A DNA stretch of 64,000 bases from Streptomyces sp. BK340 (GTDB lineage: Bacteria; Actinomycetota; Actinomycetes; Streptomycetales; Streptomycetaceae): NCBI RefSeq assembly GCF_007827595.1, contig NZ_VISR01000019.1, positions 124,001 through 188,000 of the forward strand. Reading direction: 5' to 3'. The notes beneath the pieces are model-generated. The model saw only the letters and a list, made by a program, of their open reading frames with translations. It was not told the origin of the DNA and did not search any database. Below are positions 39,668-48,849 of the stretch, in pieces. The position numbers were made by a program, and so were the translations under genes. The first letter of the stretch is position 1; each line of letters starts with the position of its first letter.

Positions 39668-40666
39668 ATGCTGGAGCTGCTGGGCCTCGACACCAAGGCT
39701 GAAGCGGTGTACAGGTCCATGCTCGCCAATCCCGAGGCGGGAACCGCGACCCTCGCCCGGACGACCGGTCTGCCCGAGCAGGAAATCCGTGACAGCCTCG
39801 ACCTGCTGAGCGAACTGGCACTGATCCGCCCGCAGAATACGGAATCCGGAATTCCGCGCGCGGTGTCCCCGGATCTCGGGCTGGAGATCCTCCTGGCGAG
39901 ACAGCAAGCGGAATTGGCAGTTCACCAGTCCAGAGTCGAGGCGTCCAGAGCGGCGGCGGCGGAACTCATGGCCCAGTACGCGGACATACGCCTCCAGGCG
40001 GCCGCCGCGGGCGGCAACTTCCTGTCCGGCGTCGAGGCCGTGCGGGAACAGCTGGCCTCGATGACCCGCAAGGTCCGCGACGAGGTCCTGTGCTTCGCGC
40101 CGAACGGCGCCCACTCGGAGGCGAGCCTGCGTGCCGCCAAGCCCCTCGACGAGGAGCTGCTCGACCGCGGGGTGCGGATGCGCACCGTCTACCTCGACAG
40201 CGTGCGCAACAGCCCGCACACCCAGGCGTACGCCGAATGGCTCGCGGAGCGGGGCGGCGCGGTGCGCACGGCCCCCTCCCTGCCGGTGCGGCTGATCATC
40301 ACCGACCGCACCTGCGCCGTCATATCCGCCAACGCGCAGAGCTCCGGCGACGGAGCCGTGGTCATCACCGGCGAGGGCACCCTGGCCGCGCTGTGCGCCC
40401 TCTTCGAGAGCGTCTGGGCCACCGCGACCCCGCTGAGCGCGCTGCCCGAGCCCGACGAGCGCGGGCTCACACCGCAGGAGAGCCAGGCCCTGAGGTTCCT
40501 CTACGAGGGCCACACCGACGAGACGATCGCCAAGCGGCTCGGCATCTCGCCGCGCACCGCACGCCGGATCGCCAACACGCTGATGACGAGGCTGGACGCC
40601 CGCAGCCGCTTCCAGGCCGGCGCCAAGGCGGTCCAGATCGGCTGGCTCACCGCGGAGCCGGACTGA
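39668..40666 (+). CDS. TrmB-like/LuxR-type helix-turn-helix regulator
   Basis: 332 aa, ATG 39668 with AAGGAG upstream. The N-terminal 70 residues form a TrmB-like winged helix (LDTKAEAVYRSML, ATLARTTGLPEQEIRDSLD). The middle resembles the sugar/PLD-like sensor region seen in such proteins. The C-terminus (about 265-325) is a LuxR-type HTH: LTPQESQALRFLYEGHTDETIAKRLGIS followed by RTARRIANTLMTRL. This domain pair is common in actinobacterial cluster-linked regulators. No phospho-acceptor domain is present. It probably regulates the cluster or its own divergent neighbour. Confidence 0.88.
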   Translation: MLELLGLDTKAEAVYRSMLANPEAGTATLARTTGLPEQEIRDSLDLLSELALIRPQNTESGIPRAVSPDLGLEILLARQQAELAVHQSRVEASRAAAAELMAQYADIRLQAAAAGGNFLSGVEAVREQLASMTRKVRDEVLCFAPNGAHSEASLRAAKPLDEELLDRGVRMRTVYLDSVRNSPHTQAYAEWLAERGGAVRTAPSLPVRLIITDRTCAVISANAQSSGDGAVVITGEGTLAALCALFESVWATATPLSALPEPDERGLTPQESQALRFLYEGHTDETIAKRLGISPRTARRIANTLMTRLDARSRFQAGAKAVQIGWLTAEPD

Positions 40667-40694
40667 GGAACAGCGGCAGACACCCCCGATGACA

Positions 40695-40745
40695 ACGATG
40701 CCGGGCCCCGCACCGCCGAAGAGGCGGCGCGGGGCCCGGCATCGT
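40695..40745. terminator. Bidirectional terminator at the cluster/core boundary
   Basis: A 17-bp perfect stem (ACGATGCCGGGCCCCGC with its complement) encloses a smaller hairpin (CCGCC/GGCGG). It lies between the LuxR-like gene and the converging wecA, and marks the boundary between biosynthetic and housekeeping genes. Confidence 0.88.
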
Positions 40746-40764
40746 GCCGCGGACCCCGCCCGGA

Positions 40765-42069
40765 CTACCGGGCGTCGGCCTCGGCACCCCGGTCCGGCAC
40801 CAGGGCCTGGTCCCGGAGCGCGGTGGACCCGTGGCACTCGCGCACCGCGCCGCCCGCCGGCACCGCGGCGTCGAGCGCGGGCACCGCCCGCCGCCTGCGG
40901 TAGCGCGGCGGCACGAAGCGCTCCGCCCACCTGGGGGCACGCGGGGTGAAGCGGGGCAGCAGAAGCAGCACCAGGCCGACCGCACTGAGGAAGACCACGC
41001 CCAGCACGATCCACATCGACGCCGAGTTCACCGAGTAGGCCAGCGCGCCGAAGGCGATCAGCGCCGACCAGAAGTACATGATCAGCACGGCCCGGCTGTG
41101 CGAGTGGCCGATCTCCAGCAGCCGGTGGTGCAGATGGCCGCGGTCGGCAGCGAACGGGGACTGGCCGCGCCAGGTGCGGCGCACGATGGCCAGCACCAGG
41201 TCCGCCGCCGGCACGGCGATGATCGTCAACGGGAGCAGCAGCGGGATGTAGACCGGCACCGTCTGGTGCACCGCCGCCTTCTCCGAGCCCGTGAAGAGGG
41301 CCAGCGCGTCCGGGTCGACCTGCCCCGTGATGGAGATCGCACCCGCGGCCAGCACCAGCCCGATCAGCATCGAACCCGAGTCGCCCATGAAGATCCGCGC
41401 CGGGTGCATGTTGTGCGGCAGGAAGCCCAGGCACATGCCCATCAGGATCGCCGCGAACAGGGTCGCCGGAGCGGCGGCCTCGATGCCGTACGAGTACCAG
41501 ATCCGGTACGAGTACAGGAAGAACGCCGCCGCCGCGATGCACACCATGCCCGCGGCCAGACCGTCCAGGCCGTCGACGAAGTTCACCGCGTTGATCGTGA
41601 TGACGACCAGGGCGACCGTGAGCAGCGTGCCCTGCCACTGGGTCAGCGCCACGTTGCCGACGCCCGGGATGGGCAGCCACAGGATCGTCAGACCCTGCAT
41701 GACCATGACGCCCGCGGCGATCATCTGGCCGCCCAGCTTGATCAGCGCGTCGATCTCGAACTTGTCGTCCAGGACACCGATCAGCCAGATCAGCGCGGCC
41801 CCGGACAGCAGCGCCCGTGGCTCGTTGGATCTGGCGAAGACCTGGTTGAGGTTCGTGAGGTGGTCCGCGACCAGCAGACCGGCGCACAGGCCGAAGAACA
41901 TGGCGATACCGCCGAGGCGCGGAGTGGGCTCCCGGTGCACGTCACGTGCCCGGATCTCCGGCATGGCTCCCGCCACGATCGCGAACTTCCGTACCGGCCC
42001 TGTCAGCAGATACGTCACCGCGGCCGTGATGCAGAGCGTCAGCAGGTATTCACGCACGGGCTTCCCCAC
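40765..42069 (-). CDS. wecA: Undecaprenyl-phosphate N-acetylglucosaminyl-1-phosphate transferase
   Basis: 434 aa, GTG start. Polytopic membrane enzyme (about ten segments) of the MraY/WecA family that puts GlcNAc-1-phosphate on undecaprenyl phosphate to start cell-wall polymer synthesis. Motifs: PTPRLGGIAMF, IGVLDDKFEIDAL (the DDxxD-type metal site), NFVDGLDGLAAG, IFMGDSGSM, and GHLHHRL. The C-terminal 40 residues are a charged, probably cytoplasmic tail. In other Streptomyces I recall atpI directly downstream; here the biosynthetic cluster is found instead. Confidence 0.95.
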   Translation of the reverse strand: MGKPVREYLLTLCITAAVTYLLTGPVRKFAIVAGAMPEIRARDVHREPTPRLGGIAMFFGLCAGLLVADHLTNLNQVFARSNEPRALLSGAALIWLIGVLDDKFEIDALIKLGGQMIAAGVMVMQGLTILWLPIPGVGNVALTQWQGTLLTVALVVITINAVNFVDGLDGLAAGMVCIAAAAFFLYSYRIWYSYGIEAAAPATLFAAILMGMCLGFLPHNMHPARIFMGDSGSMLIGLVLAAGAISITGQVDPDALALFTGSEKAAVHQTVPVYIPLLLPLTIIAVPAADLVLAIVRRTWRGQSPFAADRGHLHHRLLEIGHSHSRAVLIMYFWSALIAFGALAYSVNSASMWIVLGVVFLSAVGLVLLLLPRFTPRAPRWAERFVPPRYRRRRAVPALDAAVPAGGAVRECHGSTALRDQALVPDRGAEADAR

Positions 42070-42208
42070 AGGTCTCGCTGGCCATCACAGCCCACCACCC
42101 TAGCGAGCGACGCATATGGATGAGGACTTCCGGGTAGCGACGATGGTTGCACGAATGGCTGTGCACGTCGGTGCACACCGGGGTGTACGGGTGTGCGCCT
42201 GCCCCCGC

Positions 42209-43447
42209 TCAGCCGGGATACGGCGGAAATCTGCCGGTCAGCTCGCGCACCTCCTCCCGGGCCCCGGCCGGTTCCGTCCCGCCCCGCAGGACCGAGGCCA
42301 GCAGCATGGCGATCCTGGCCATCTCCGGCTCCCCCATGCCCTGTGTGGTCACCGCGGCCGTCCCCAGGCGCAGCCCGCGCCCGTCGCCGTGCGGCAGTAC
42401 ACAGCAGTCCAGGACGAACCCGGCGGCGGCCAGCCGGCCGCGCGCGGTGCGCCCGTCCACGCCGAGCGGGGCCGGGTCGGTGGTGATCAGGTGGGTGTCC
42501 GTGCCGCCGGTGACCACCGCGAGGCCCTCGGCGGCCAGCCCGGCCGCGAGAACCCTCGCGTTGGCGACCACCTGATGGGCGTACACGCCGAACGCCGGTG
42601 TCGCCGCCTCGCCGAACGCGACGGCCTTGGCGGCGATGGTGTGCATCTGCGCGCCGCCCTGGGTGAACGGGAACACCGCCCGGTCGACGCGCTCGGCCAG
42701 CTCGGCGCCGCACAGGATCATTCCGCCGCGCGGACCGCGCAGCACCTTGTGGGTGGTGGCGCACACCGCGTCGGCGTACGGCACCGGGTTGGGCGCCGCT
42801 CCCCCGGCGACCAGGCCGATCGGATGCGCGGCGTCCACGATCAGATACGCCCCGACCTCGTCGGCCACCTCACGGAAGAAGGCGTAGTCGAGGTGGCGGG
42901 GGTAGGCGATCGAGCCGCACACGATGGCCTTGGGCCGGTGGTTGCGGGCCAGGTGGCGCACCTGGTCGTGGTCGACGAGCCCGGTCTCGGCGTCGACGCC
43001 GTAGCCGACGAAGTCGAACCAGCGGCCGGAGAAGTTCGCGGGCGAGCCGTGGGTGAGATGGCCGCCGTAGGCCAGCCCGAGGGCGAGGACGGTGTCTCCG
43101 GGGCGCAGCAGGGCGGCGTAGGCGGCCAGGACGGCCGAGGAGCCCGAGTGGGCCTGGACGTTGGCGTGCCGGGCGCCGAAGAGCGCCTTGGCCCGCTCGA
43201 CCGCGAGGCGTTCGGCGACGTCGACGAGTTCGCAGCCGCCGTGGTGCCGGGCGCCCGGGTAGCCCTCGGCGTACTTGTTGGTGAGCGGCGAGCCGAGGGC
43301 GGCGAGCACGGCCCGCGAGGTGAAGTTCTCGGCGGCGATCAGCTGCAGCGTCGTCGACTGCCGCTCCAGCTCCCCCTGCAGGATCTCGGCCAGCTCCGGG
43401 TCCTGCCGCCGCAGGACATCGGTCTCGAGGGTATGGGTGACCGACAT
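42209..43447 (-). CDS. glyA: Serine hydroxymethyltransferase (paralogue)
   Basis: 412 aa. PLP-dependent interconversion of serine and glycine with tetrahydrofolate. Motifs: LQLIAAENFTS, NKYAEGYPGARHHGG (which usually reads YPGKRYYGG), HSGSSAVLAAYAAL, YLIVDAAHPIGL, and the PLP lysine in ATTHKVLRGPRGG. Slightly divergent from the main GlyA type, so probably the second Streptomyces copy. It lies between wecA and a phosphatase-like gene, 139 bases before wecA. Glycine supply for the NRPS is possible, but its place is a conserved core locus. Confidence 0.93.
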   Translation of the reverse strand: MSVTHTLETDVLRRQDPELAEILQGELERQSTTLQLIAAENFTSRAVLAALGSPLTNKYAEGYPGARHHGGCELVDVAERLAVERAKALFGARHANVQAHSGSSAVLAAYAALLRPGDTVLALGLAYGGHLTHGSPANFSGRWFDFVGYGVDAETGLVDHDQVRHLARNHRPKAIVCGSIAYPRHLDYAFFREVADEVGAYLIVDAAHPIGLVAGGAAPNPVPYADAVCATTHKVLRGPRGGMILCGAELAERVDRAVFPFTQGGAQMHTIAAKAVAFGEAATPAFGVYAHQVVANARVLAAGLAAEGLAVVTGGTDTHLITTDPAPLGVDGRTARGRLAAAGFVLDCCVLPHGDGRGLRLGTAAVTTQGMGEPEMARIAMLLASVLRGGTEPAGAREEVRELTGRFPPYPG

Positions 43448-43516
43448 GGCGGGCTCCCGGGCGGTCGACGGTGACGTAGGTCCAATGTAGGCCCGGGGCC
43501 GGTGGGGTGCGCGGTG

Positions 43517-44194
43517 TCACATCCGCGCGGTCACACCCGTCAGCGCGGTCACCACCGGATCGAGCGCCTCATGTATCTCGTCCCCGATCGACCGGAAGAA
43601 CGGCAGCGGCGCCCCGTACGGGTCGTACACCTCGTCCGCCTCGGCGGTGGGGGCCAGCAGCCACCCGCGTAGAGCCGCGGCCGCACGGACCAGCGCCCGC
43701 GCCCGCGCGACCACGCCGTCCTCCAGCGGCGGCAGCGTGGCCGGATCTATCGCCCGGACCAGGCGGGTGAACTCCTTCAGCGTGAACGTCCGCAGCCCGG
43801 CCGAGTGCCCCATCGAGATCACCTGCGCCCGGTGGTCCCGCGTGGCCGTCAGCACCAGGTCGGACGTGATCACGTGCTCGTCGAGCAGCTCCCTGCCGAC
43901 GAAGCCGGAGGCGTCCGCACCGAACTCGGCCAGCACGGCCTCCGCGTTGGCCTCCATGGGCGCGCCCTCGTGGCCCCAGGTGCCCGCGCTCTCCACGATC
44001 AGCCCGCCGCCGAGTACGCCGAGCCGCTCCGCCACGAAATGGCGGGTCAGCCGCTCCGTGATGGGTGAGCGGCACACGTTGCCGGTGCTGACGTGGAGGA
44101 TGCGGAAGGTGTCGCGCGGAAACCCGAACGTCGTCGTCTGTTCCGCCGCACGTTCCCCGTTGCCTATGCCACGCCCCGCCTCAGGGGCCGTCAA
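43517..44194 (-). CDS. Low-molecular-weight protein-tyrosine-phosphatase-like protein, nucleophile changed
   Basis: About 225 aa. The likely start is TTG 44194, overlapping the Sua5-like stop as TTGA; I found no in-frame ATG or GTG before the conserved region. The P-loop reads HVSTGNVCRSPITER where active LMW-PTPs have VCxGNxCRSP. The first, catalytic cysteine is Ser, while the second Cys, Arg, Ser-Pro and the later general-acid DP (VYDPYG) are kept. It may bind rather than hydrolyse phosphotyrosine, or use different chemistry. It is coupled to the Sua5-like gene. Confidence 0.85.
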   Translation of the reverse strand: MTAPEAGRGIGNGERAAEQTTTFGFPRDTFRILHVSTGNVCRSPITERLTRHFVAERLGVLGGGLIVESAGTWGHEGAPMEANAEAVLAEFGADASGFVGRELLDEHVITSDLVLTATRDHRAQVISMGHSAGLRTFTLKEFTRLVRAIDPATLPPLEDGVVARARALVRAAAALRGWLLAPTAEADEVYDPYGAPLPFFRSIGDEIHEALDPVVTALTGVTARM

Positions 44195-44838
44195 TTCGCC
44201 ACCTCGAGGTCGGGTACGACCTTCCGCAGCTCGTCCGGGGAGATCGCGCCCTCGCGCAGCAGCACCGGAACCGGGCCGCTGACGTCCACGATGGACGAGG
44301 GCACGTTGCCCGGGGTGGGGCCGCCGTCGAGGTAGACGGAGACGGAGTCGCCGAGCATGTTCTGGGCGGCGTCGCAGTCCTCCGGCGCCGGGTGGCCGGT
44401 GAGGTTCGCCGAGGACACGGCCATCGGGCCGACCTCGGTGAGCAGCTCGATGGCGACCGGGTGCAGCGGCATGCGGACGGCGACCGTGCCGCGGGTGTCG
44501 CCGAGGTCCCACTGCAGGGACGGCTGGTGCCGGGCGACCAGCGTGAGGGCGCCCGGCCAGAACGCGTCGACCAGTTCCCAGGCCAGCTCGGAGAAGTCCG
44601 TGACCAGGCCGTGCAGGGTGTTCGGGGAGCCGATGAGGACAGGGGTGGGCATGTTGCGGCCCCGGCCCTTGGCGGCGAGCAGGTCGGCGACGGCCTCGGA
44701 GGAGAACGCGTCGGCGCCGATGCCGTACACCGTGTCGGTCGGGAGCACCACCAGCTCGCCCCGGCGGACCGCGGACGCGGCTTCACGCAGACCCGTCACG
44801 CGGTCGGTCGCGTCGTTGGTGTCGTATCGCCGTGCCAT
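44191..44838 (-). CDS. L-threonylcarbamoyladenylate synthase family protein (Sua5/YciO/YrdC)
   Basis: 215 aa, ATG 44838. Typical YrdC fold: LVVLPTDTVYGIGADAF, KGRGRNMPTPVLI, FWPGALTLVA, VAVRMPLHP, and PMAVSSANLTG. It makes threonylcarbamoyl-AMP for the t6A37 modification of ANN-decoding tRNAs. It has no C-terminal Sua5 domain, so it is the short TsaC-like form. It follows prmC after 52 bases and runs into the phosphatase-like gene with a 4-base overlap. Confidence 0.92.
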   Translation of the reverse strand: MARRYDTNDATDRVTGLREAASAVRRGELVVLPTDTVYGIGADAFSSEAVADLLAAKGRGRNMPTPVLIGSPNTLHGLVTDFSELAWELVDAFWPGALTLVARHQPSLQWDLGDTRGTVAVRMPLHPVAIELLTEVGPMAVSSANLTGHPAPEDCDAAQNMLGDSVSVYLDGGPTPGNVPSSIVDVSGPVPVLLREGAISPDELRKVVPDLEVAN

Positions 44839-44890
44839 GTCTAGCGGGCCTCCTCGTACACGTGCTGCGGGCTGGAAGTCGTCGGGACGG

Positions 44891-45736
44891 TCACGGCAGC
44901 GCCCTGCGGGCGGTCGCGAACCGGGGGCGGTTGTTGAGGTCGGGGTGATCGGCCGCGTCGGCCCAGCCCCGCTCCTCGGTGAAGATCCACGGCACCTGGC
45001 CGCCCTGTGTGTCGGCGTGCTCGATGACGACGACGCCACCGGGGCGCAGCAGCCGGTGCGCGGTGCGTTCCAGGCCCCGGATGAGGTCGAGGCCGTCCTC
45101 GCCGGAGAACAGCGCCAGCTCCGGGTCGTAGTCGCGGGCCTCCGGGGCGACGTACTCCCACTCGGTGAGCGGGATGTACGGCGGGTTGGAGATGACCAGG
45201 TCGACCTGTCCGTCGAGGTCGCGGAAGGCGTCCAGGGCGTCGCCCTGGCGCAGGTCGACCCTGGAGCCGGCCACGTTCTTGCGCGTCCACACCAGGGCGT
45301 CGTCGGACAGCTCCACGGCGTGCACGCGCGAGCGCGGCACCTCCTGGGCGAGGGCGAGCGCGATGGCGCCCGAGCCGGTGCACAGGTCGACGATGCAGGG
45401 CTCGACGACGTCCATGGCCCGCACGGCGTCTATGGCCCAGCCGACCACGGACTCGGTCTCCGGCCGGGGCACGAAGACACCCGGGCCGACCTGGAGCTCC
45501 AGGTACCGGAAGTAGGCCCGCCCGGTGATGTGCTGCAGCGGCTCGCGCTGCTCACGCCGGGCGATGACCTCCCAGTAGCGGGCGTCGAAGTCGGAGTCCT
45601 TCACGGAGTGCAACGCGCCCCGCTTCACGCCGTGCACGAACGCGGCGAGCTCCTCCGCGTCGTTGCGCGGCGAGGGCACGCCGGCGTCGGCCAGCCGCTG
45701 GGCGGCCTGGGCCACCTCCGCGAGCAGCAGGTTCAC
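44891..45736 (-). CDS. prmC: Release factor glutamine methyltransferase
   Basis: 281 aa, GTG 45736. N-terminal helical domain (LLLAEVAQAAQRL) then a class I SAM methyltransferase: LCTGSGAIALALA (SAM loop) and the diagnostic VISNPPYIPLTEWEYV. It methylates the Gln of the GGQ motif in RF1 and RF2. Its substrate gene prfA ends only 28 bases upstream in the same direction, the usual prfA-prmC pairing. Confidence 0.96.
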   Translation of the reverse strand: MNLLLAEVAQAAQRLADAGVPSPRNDAEELAAFVHGVKRGALHSVKDSDFDARYWEVIARREQREPLQHITGRAYFRYLELQVGPGVFVPRPETESVVGWAIDAVRAMDVVEPCIVDLCTGSGAIALALAQEVPRSRVHAVELSDDALVWTRKNVAGSRVDLRQGDALDAFRDLDGQVDLVISNPPYIPLTEWEYVAPEARDYDPELALFSGEDGLDLIRGLERTAHRLLRPGGVVVIEHADTQGGQVPWIFTEERGWADAADHPDLNNRPRFATARRALP

Positions 45737-45764
45737 GCAAGTCCTCCGGTAACTCGTACGTGCC

Positions 45765-46841
<1,077 letters not shown>

Positions 46842-46947
46842 CTTTCGGCTCCTGTACTGCGGGGGGAGGGGTGGCGGGCGACCAAAAACGCCGGTCCCGG
46901 GCACACCCCGGCTGGGGCGCGACCGTGGACCGGCGAATGGGGGCTCG

Positions 46948-47172
46948 CTACTTCTTGGAGCCGGCGGCAGCCTTGCCGAAGCGGGCCTCGAAGCGGGCCA
47001 CACGGCCACCGGTGTCGAGGATCTTCTGCTTGCCCGTGTAGAACGGGTGGCACTCGGAGCAGACCTCAGCACGGATGGTGCCGGACTGGATCGTGCTACG
47101 GGTGGTGAACGACGCGCCACAGGTGCAGCTGACCTGCGTCTCGACGTAGTCGGGGTGGATGTCGCGCTTCAA
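46948..47172 (-). CDS. rpmE: 50S ribosomal protein L31, zinc-binding form
   Basis: 74 aa, ATG 47172. Begins MKRDIHPDYVETQVSCTCG and has four zinc-ligand cysteines (CTCG and CSECH), so it is the C-plus, zinc-requiring paralogue and not the zinc-starvation form. Usual length. Upstream are 146 bases to the LCP gene with no further gene. Confidence 0.98.
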   Translation of the reverse strand: MKRDIHPDYVETQVSCTCGASFTTRSTIQSGTIRAEVCSECHPFYTGKQKILDTGGRVARFEARFGKAAAGSKK

Positions 47173-47318
47173 GGTGTCTCCTAGATTTCGGGAGGGCGCC
47201 GGGTCGCTGCCGCGGGCTGCGAAAGCGTGAACCGGAGCCGACGTACCAGTCTGCCAGGACTGGCGCCATCCCCCAAAACCGGGGGCCGTCGTCTTCTATT
47301 CCCCGGGGGTGTGCGGGC

Positions 47319-48446
47319 TCAGGGAGTCACCACGCCCCTGGCTTCGCCCGTGGCCGTTCCCCTGGTCGCCGACGCCGGGACGGGCCGGTCGTTGCGCAGG
47401 GCGTCCCAGACCAGCTGGGCCTTCGACTTCGCCACCAGGACCCGGTTGAGGTTGGCCGGGTCGTACTGGACAGGCATCGTGACCATCTTCGTGTGGGACG
47501 AGCTGATGCCCTTCAGGCCGTTCGCGAAGTCCGCGAGGGCGTTGACCGAGCCGAGGTCGGAGTCGGTGGTGACGGCCCTGGTGGCGGTGTCGGCGAGGTC
47601 GTACAGCTTCTTCGGGCTGCTGAACACGCCGACGTGCTTGACCTGGTCCATCAGCGCCTTGACGAACGCCTGCTGGAGCTGGATGCGGCCCAGGTCGGAG
47701 CCGTCGCCGACGCCGTGCCGGGTGCGGACCAGGCCGAGCGCCTGCTCCCCGTCGAGGGTGTGGGTGCCGGCCTTGAGCTTCAGGTGGCTCTGCCGGTCGT
47801 CGATGTTCGCGGTCGTGGTGACCGGGACCCCGCCGAGGTCGTCGATGAGCTTCTGGAAGCCGGCGAAGTCGACCTCCAGATAGTGGTCCATGCGGATGCC
47901 GGTGAGCGACTCGACGGTCTTGACGGTGCAGGCCGCGCCGCCGGTGGAGTACGCCTCGTTGAACATCACGCCGGACGCGGCCGGATGCGTGGTGCCGTTG
48001 GTGTCGGTGCACTCGGGGCGGTCGATGAGGGTGTCACGCGGGACGGAGACCACACTGGCCTTCTTGTGGCCCTTGTAGACGTGGACGATCATCGCCGTGT
48101 CGGAGCGGGCGCTGCCGTCGTCGGTGCCGCCGCCGAGCTTCTTGTTGGAGCCGGAGCGGGAGTCCGAGCCGAGGACCAGGATGTTCTCGGAACCGTTGTC
48201 GATCTTCATGGGCCGGTCGGCGCCGAGGGCCTGGTCGATGTCGACGCTCTTGATGTTGCCGTTGAGCTTGAAGTAGACGTACCCGGCTCCGGTGCCGCCC
48301 AGCACGACCACACCTGCGGCCGTCCAGGCCGTGATGAGCAGGGCCTTGCGGCGGGTGCTGCGGGGCTTGCGGCGGCTGCCGTTGCCACGGCCTCCGGTCT
48401 CGTCCAGCCCCGGTATGCCGGGCTCCGGTGTGCTCTCGGCGGACAC
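47319..48446 (-). CDS. LytR-CpsA-Psr (LCP) family cell-wall ligase
   Basis: 375 aa, GTG 48446. A cytoplasmic basic N-terminus (RRKPRSTRRK) precedes one membrane helix at about 35-58 (ALLITAWTAAGVVVLGG), then the extracytoplasmic LCP domain: NILVLGSDSR, RSDTAMIVHV, VVSVPRDTLID, the membrane-lipid pocket FAGFQKLIDDLGGV, and LVRTRHG with conserved Arg residues. LCP proteins attach glycopolymers to peptidoglycan from lipid carriers. It lies between rho and rpmE, a place I recall as conserved in Streptomyces. Confidence 0.95.
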   Translation of the reverse strand: MSAESTPEPGIPGLDETGGRGNGSRRKPRSTRRKALLITAWTAAGVVVLGGTGAGYVYFKLNGNIKSVDIDQALGADRPMKIDNGSENILVLGSDSRSGSNKKLGGGTDDGSARSDTAMIVHVYKGHKKASVVSVPRDTLIDRPECTDTNGTTHPAASGVMFNEAYSTGGAACTVKTVESLTGIRMDHYLEVDFAGFQKLIDDLGGVPVTTTANIDDRQSHLKLKAGTHTLDGEQALGLVRTRHGVGDGSDLGRIQLQQAFVKALMDQVKHVGVFSSPKKLYDLADTATRAVTTDSDLGSVNALADFANGLKGISSSHTKMVTMPVQYDPANLNRVLVAKSKAQLVWDALRNDRPVPASATRGTATGEARGVVTP

Positions 48447-48566
48447 GTCACTCCTAGGTCTCGTCCGGTCGGTTACCCCCTGCTTTCAGGGTCGGGTGCG
48501 GTCGTCACCGCACCATCGTCACCCCGTCAGGTCAGACGGAGAAACTCGGGAAAGGGTTGCACGACG

Positions 48567-48599
48567 CAAAAGTGCCCATCGCGTACGGCGACGGGCACT
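48567..48599 (-). terminator. Intrinsic terminator downstream of rho
   Basis: Read leftward, the hairpin AGTGCCC.TCGC with its complement is followed by TTTTGC. It lies in the 403-base gap 48447-48849 between rho and the LCP gene. That gap also holds a second hairpin (next entry) and, at its left end, the region that must promote the LCP gene. No other gene was seen in the gap. Confidence 0.75.
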
Positions 48600-48790
48600 C
48601 GGTGTAGCCGATCGAACGGGACGAACCCCGCTCACCAGCGTTTTCAGCCGAAAAGGCGGCAAGCCCGGAATCCGCTGCCGACCGAGGCTCTTGTGGCAGA
48701 GATCTCGGCCGACGGACGCCGAGACCGTGCTGAAGACGCGGTACGAACCCTTCACCACACGGTCCGGCCCGCGTGTCGCCGACGGCAGAA

Positions 48791-48825
48791 GGCCGCCCCC
48801 CGTCACTTCTGGACGGGGGGCGGCC
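48791..48825 (-). terminator. GC-rich hairpin just after the rho stop
   Basis: Perfect 14-bp stem GGCCGCCCCCCGTC with its complement around a 7-base loop, 25 bases after the rho stop codon. Probably the first rho terminator or an mRNA-end stabiliser. Confidence 0.8.
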
Positions 48826-48849
48826 CTGACTCCCTGAGGGGCGCGTCGA

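Noticed and set aside
36735..40666. bldA control of the regulators through TTA codons
   Set aside because: Scanning both regulator genes by eye I found no TTA codon, so there is no sequence support.
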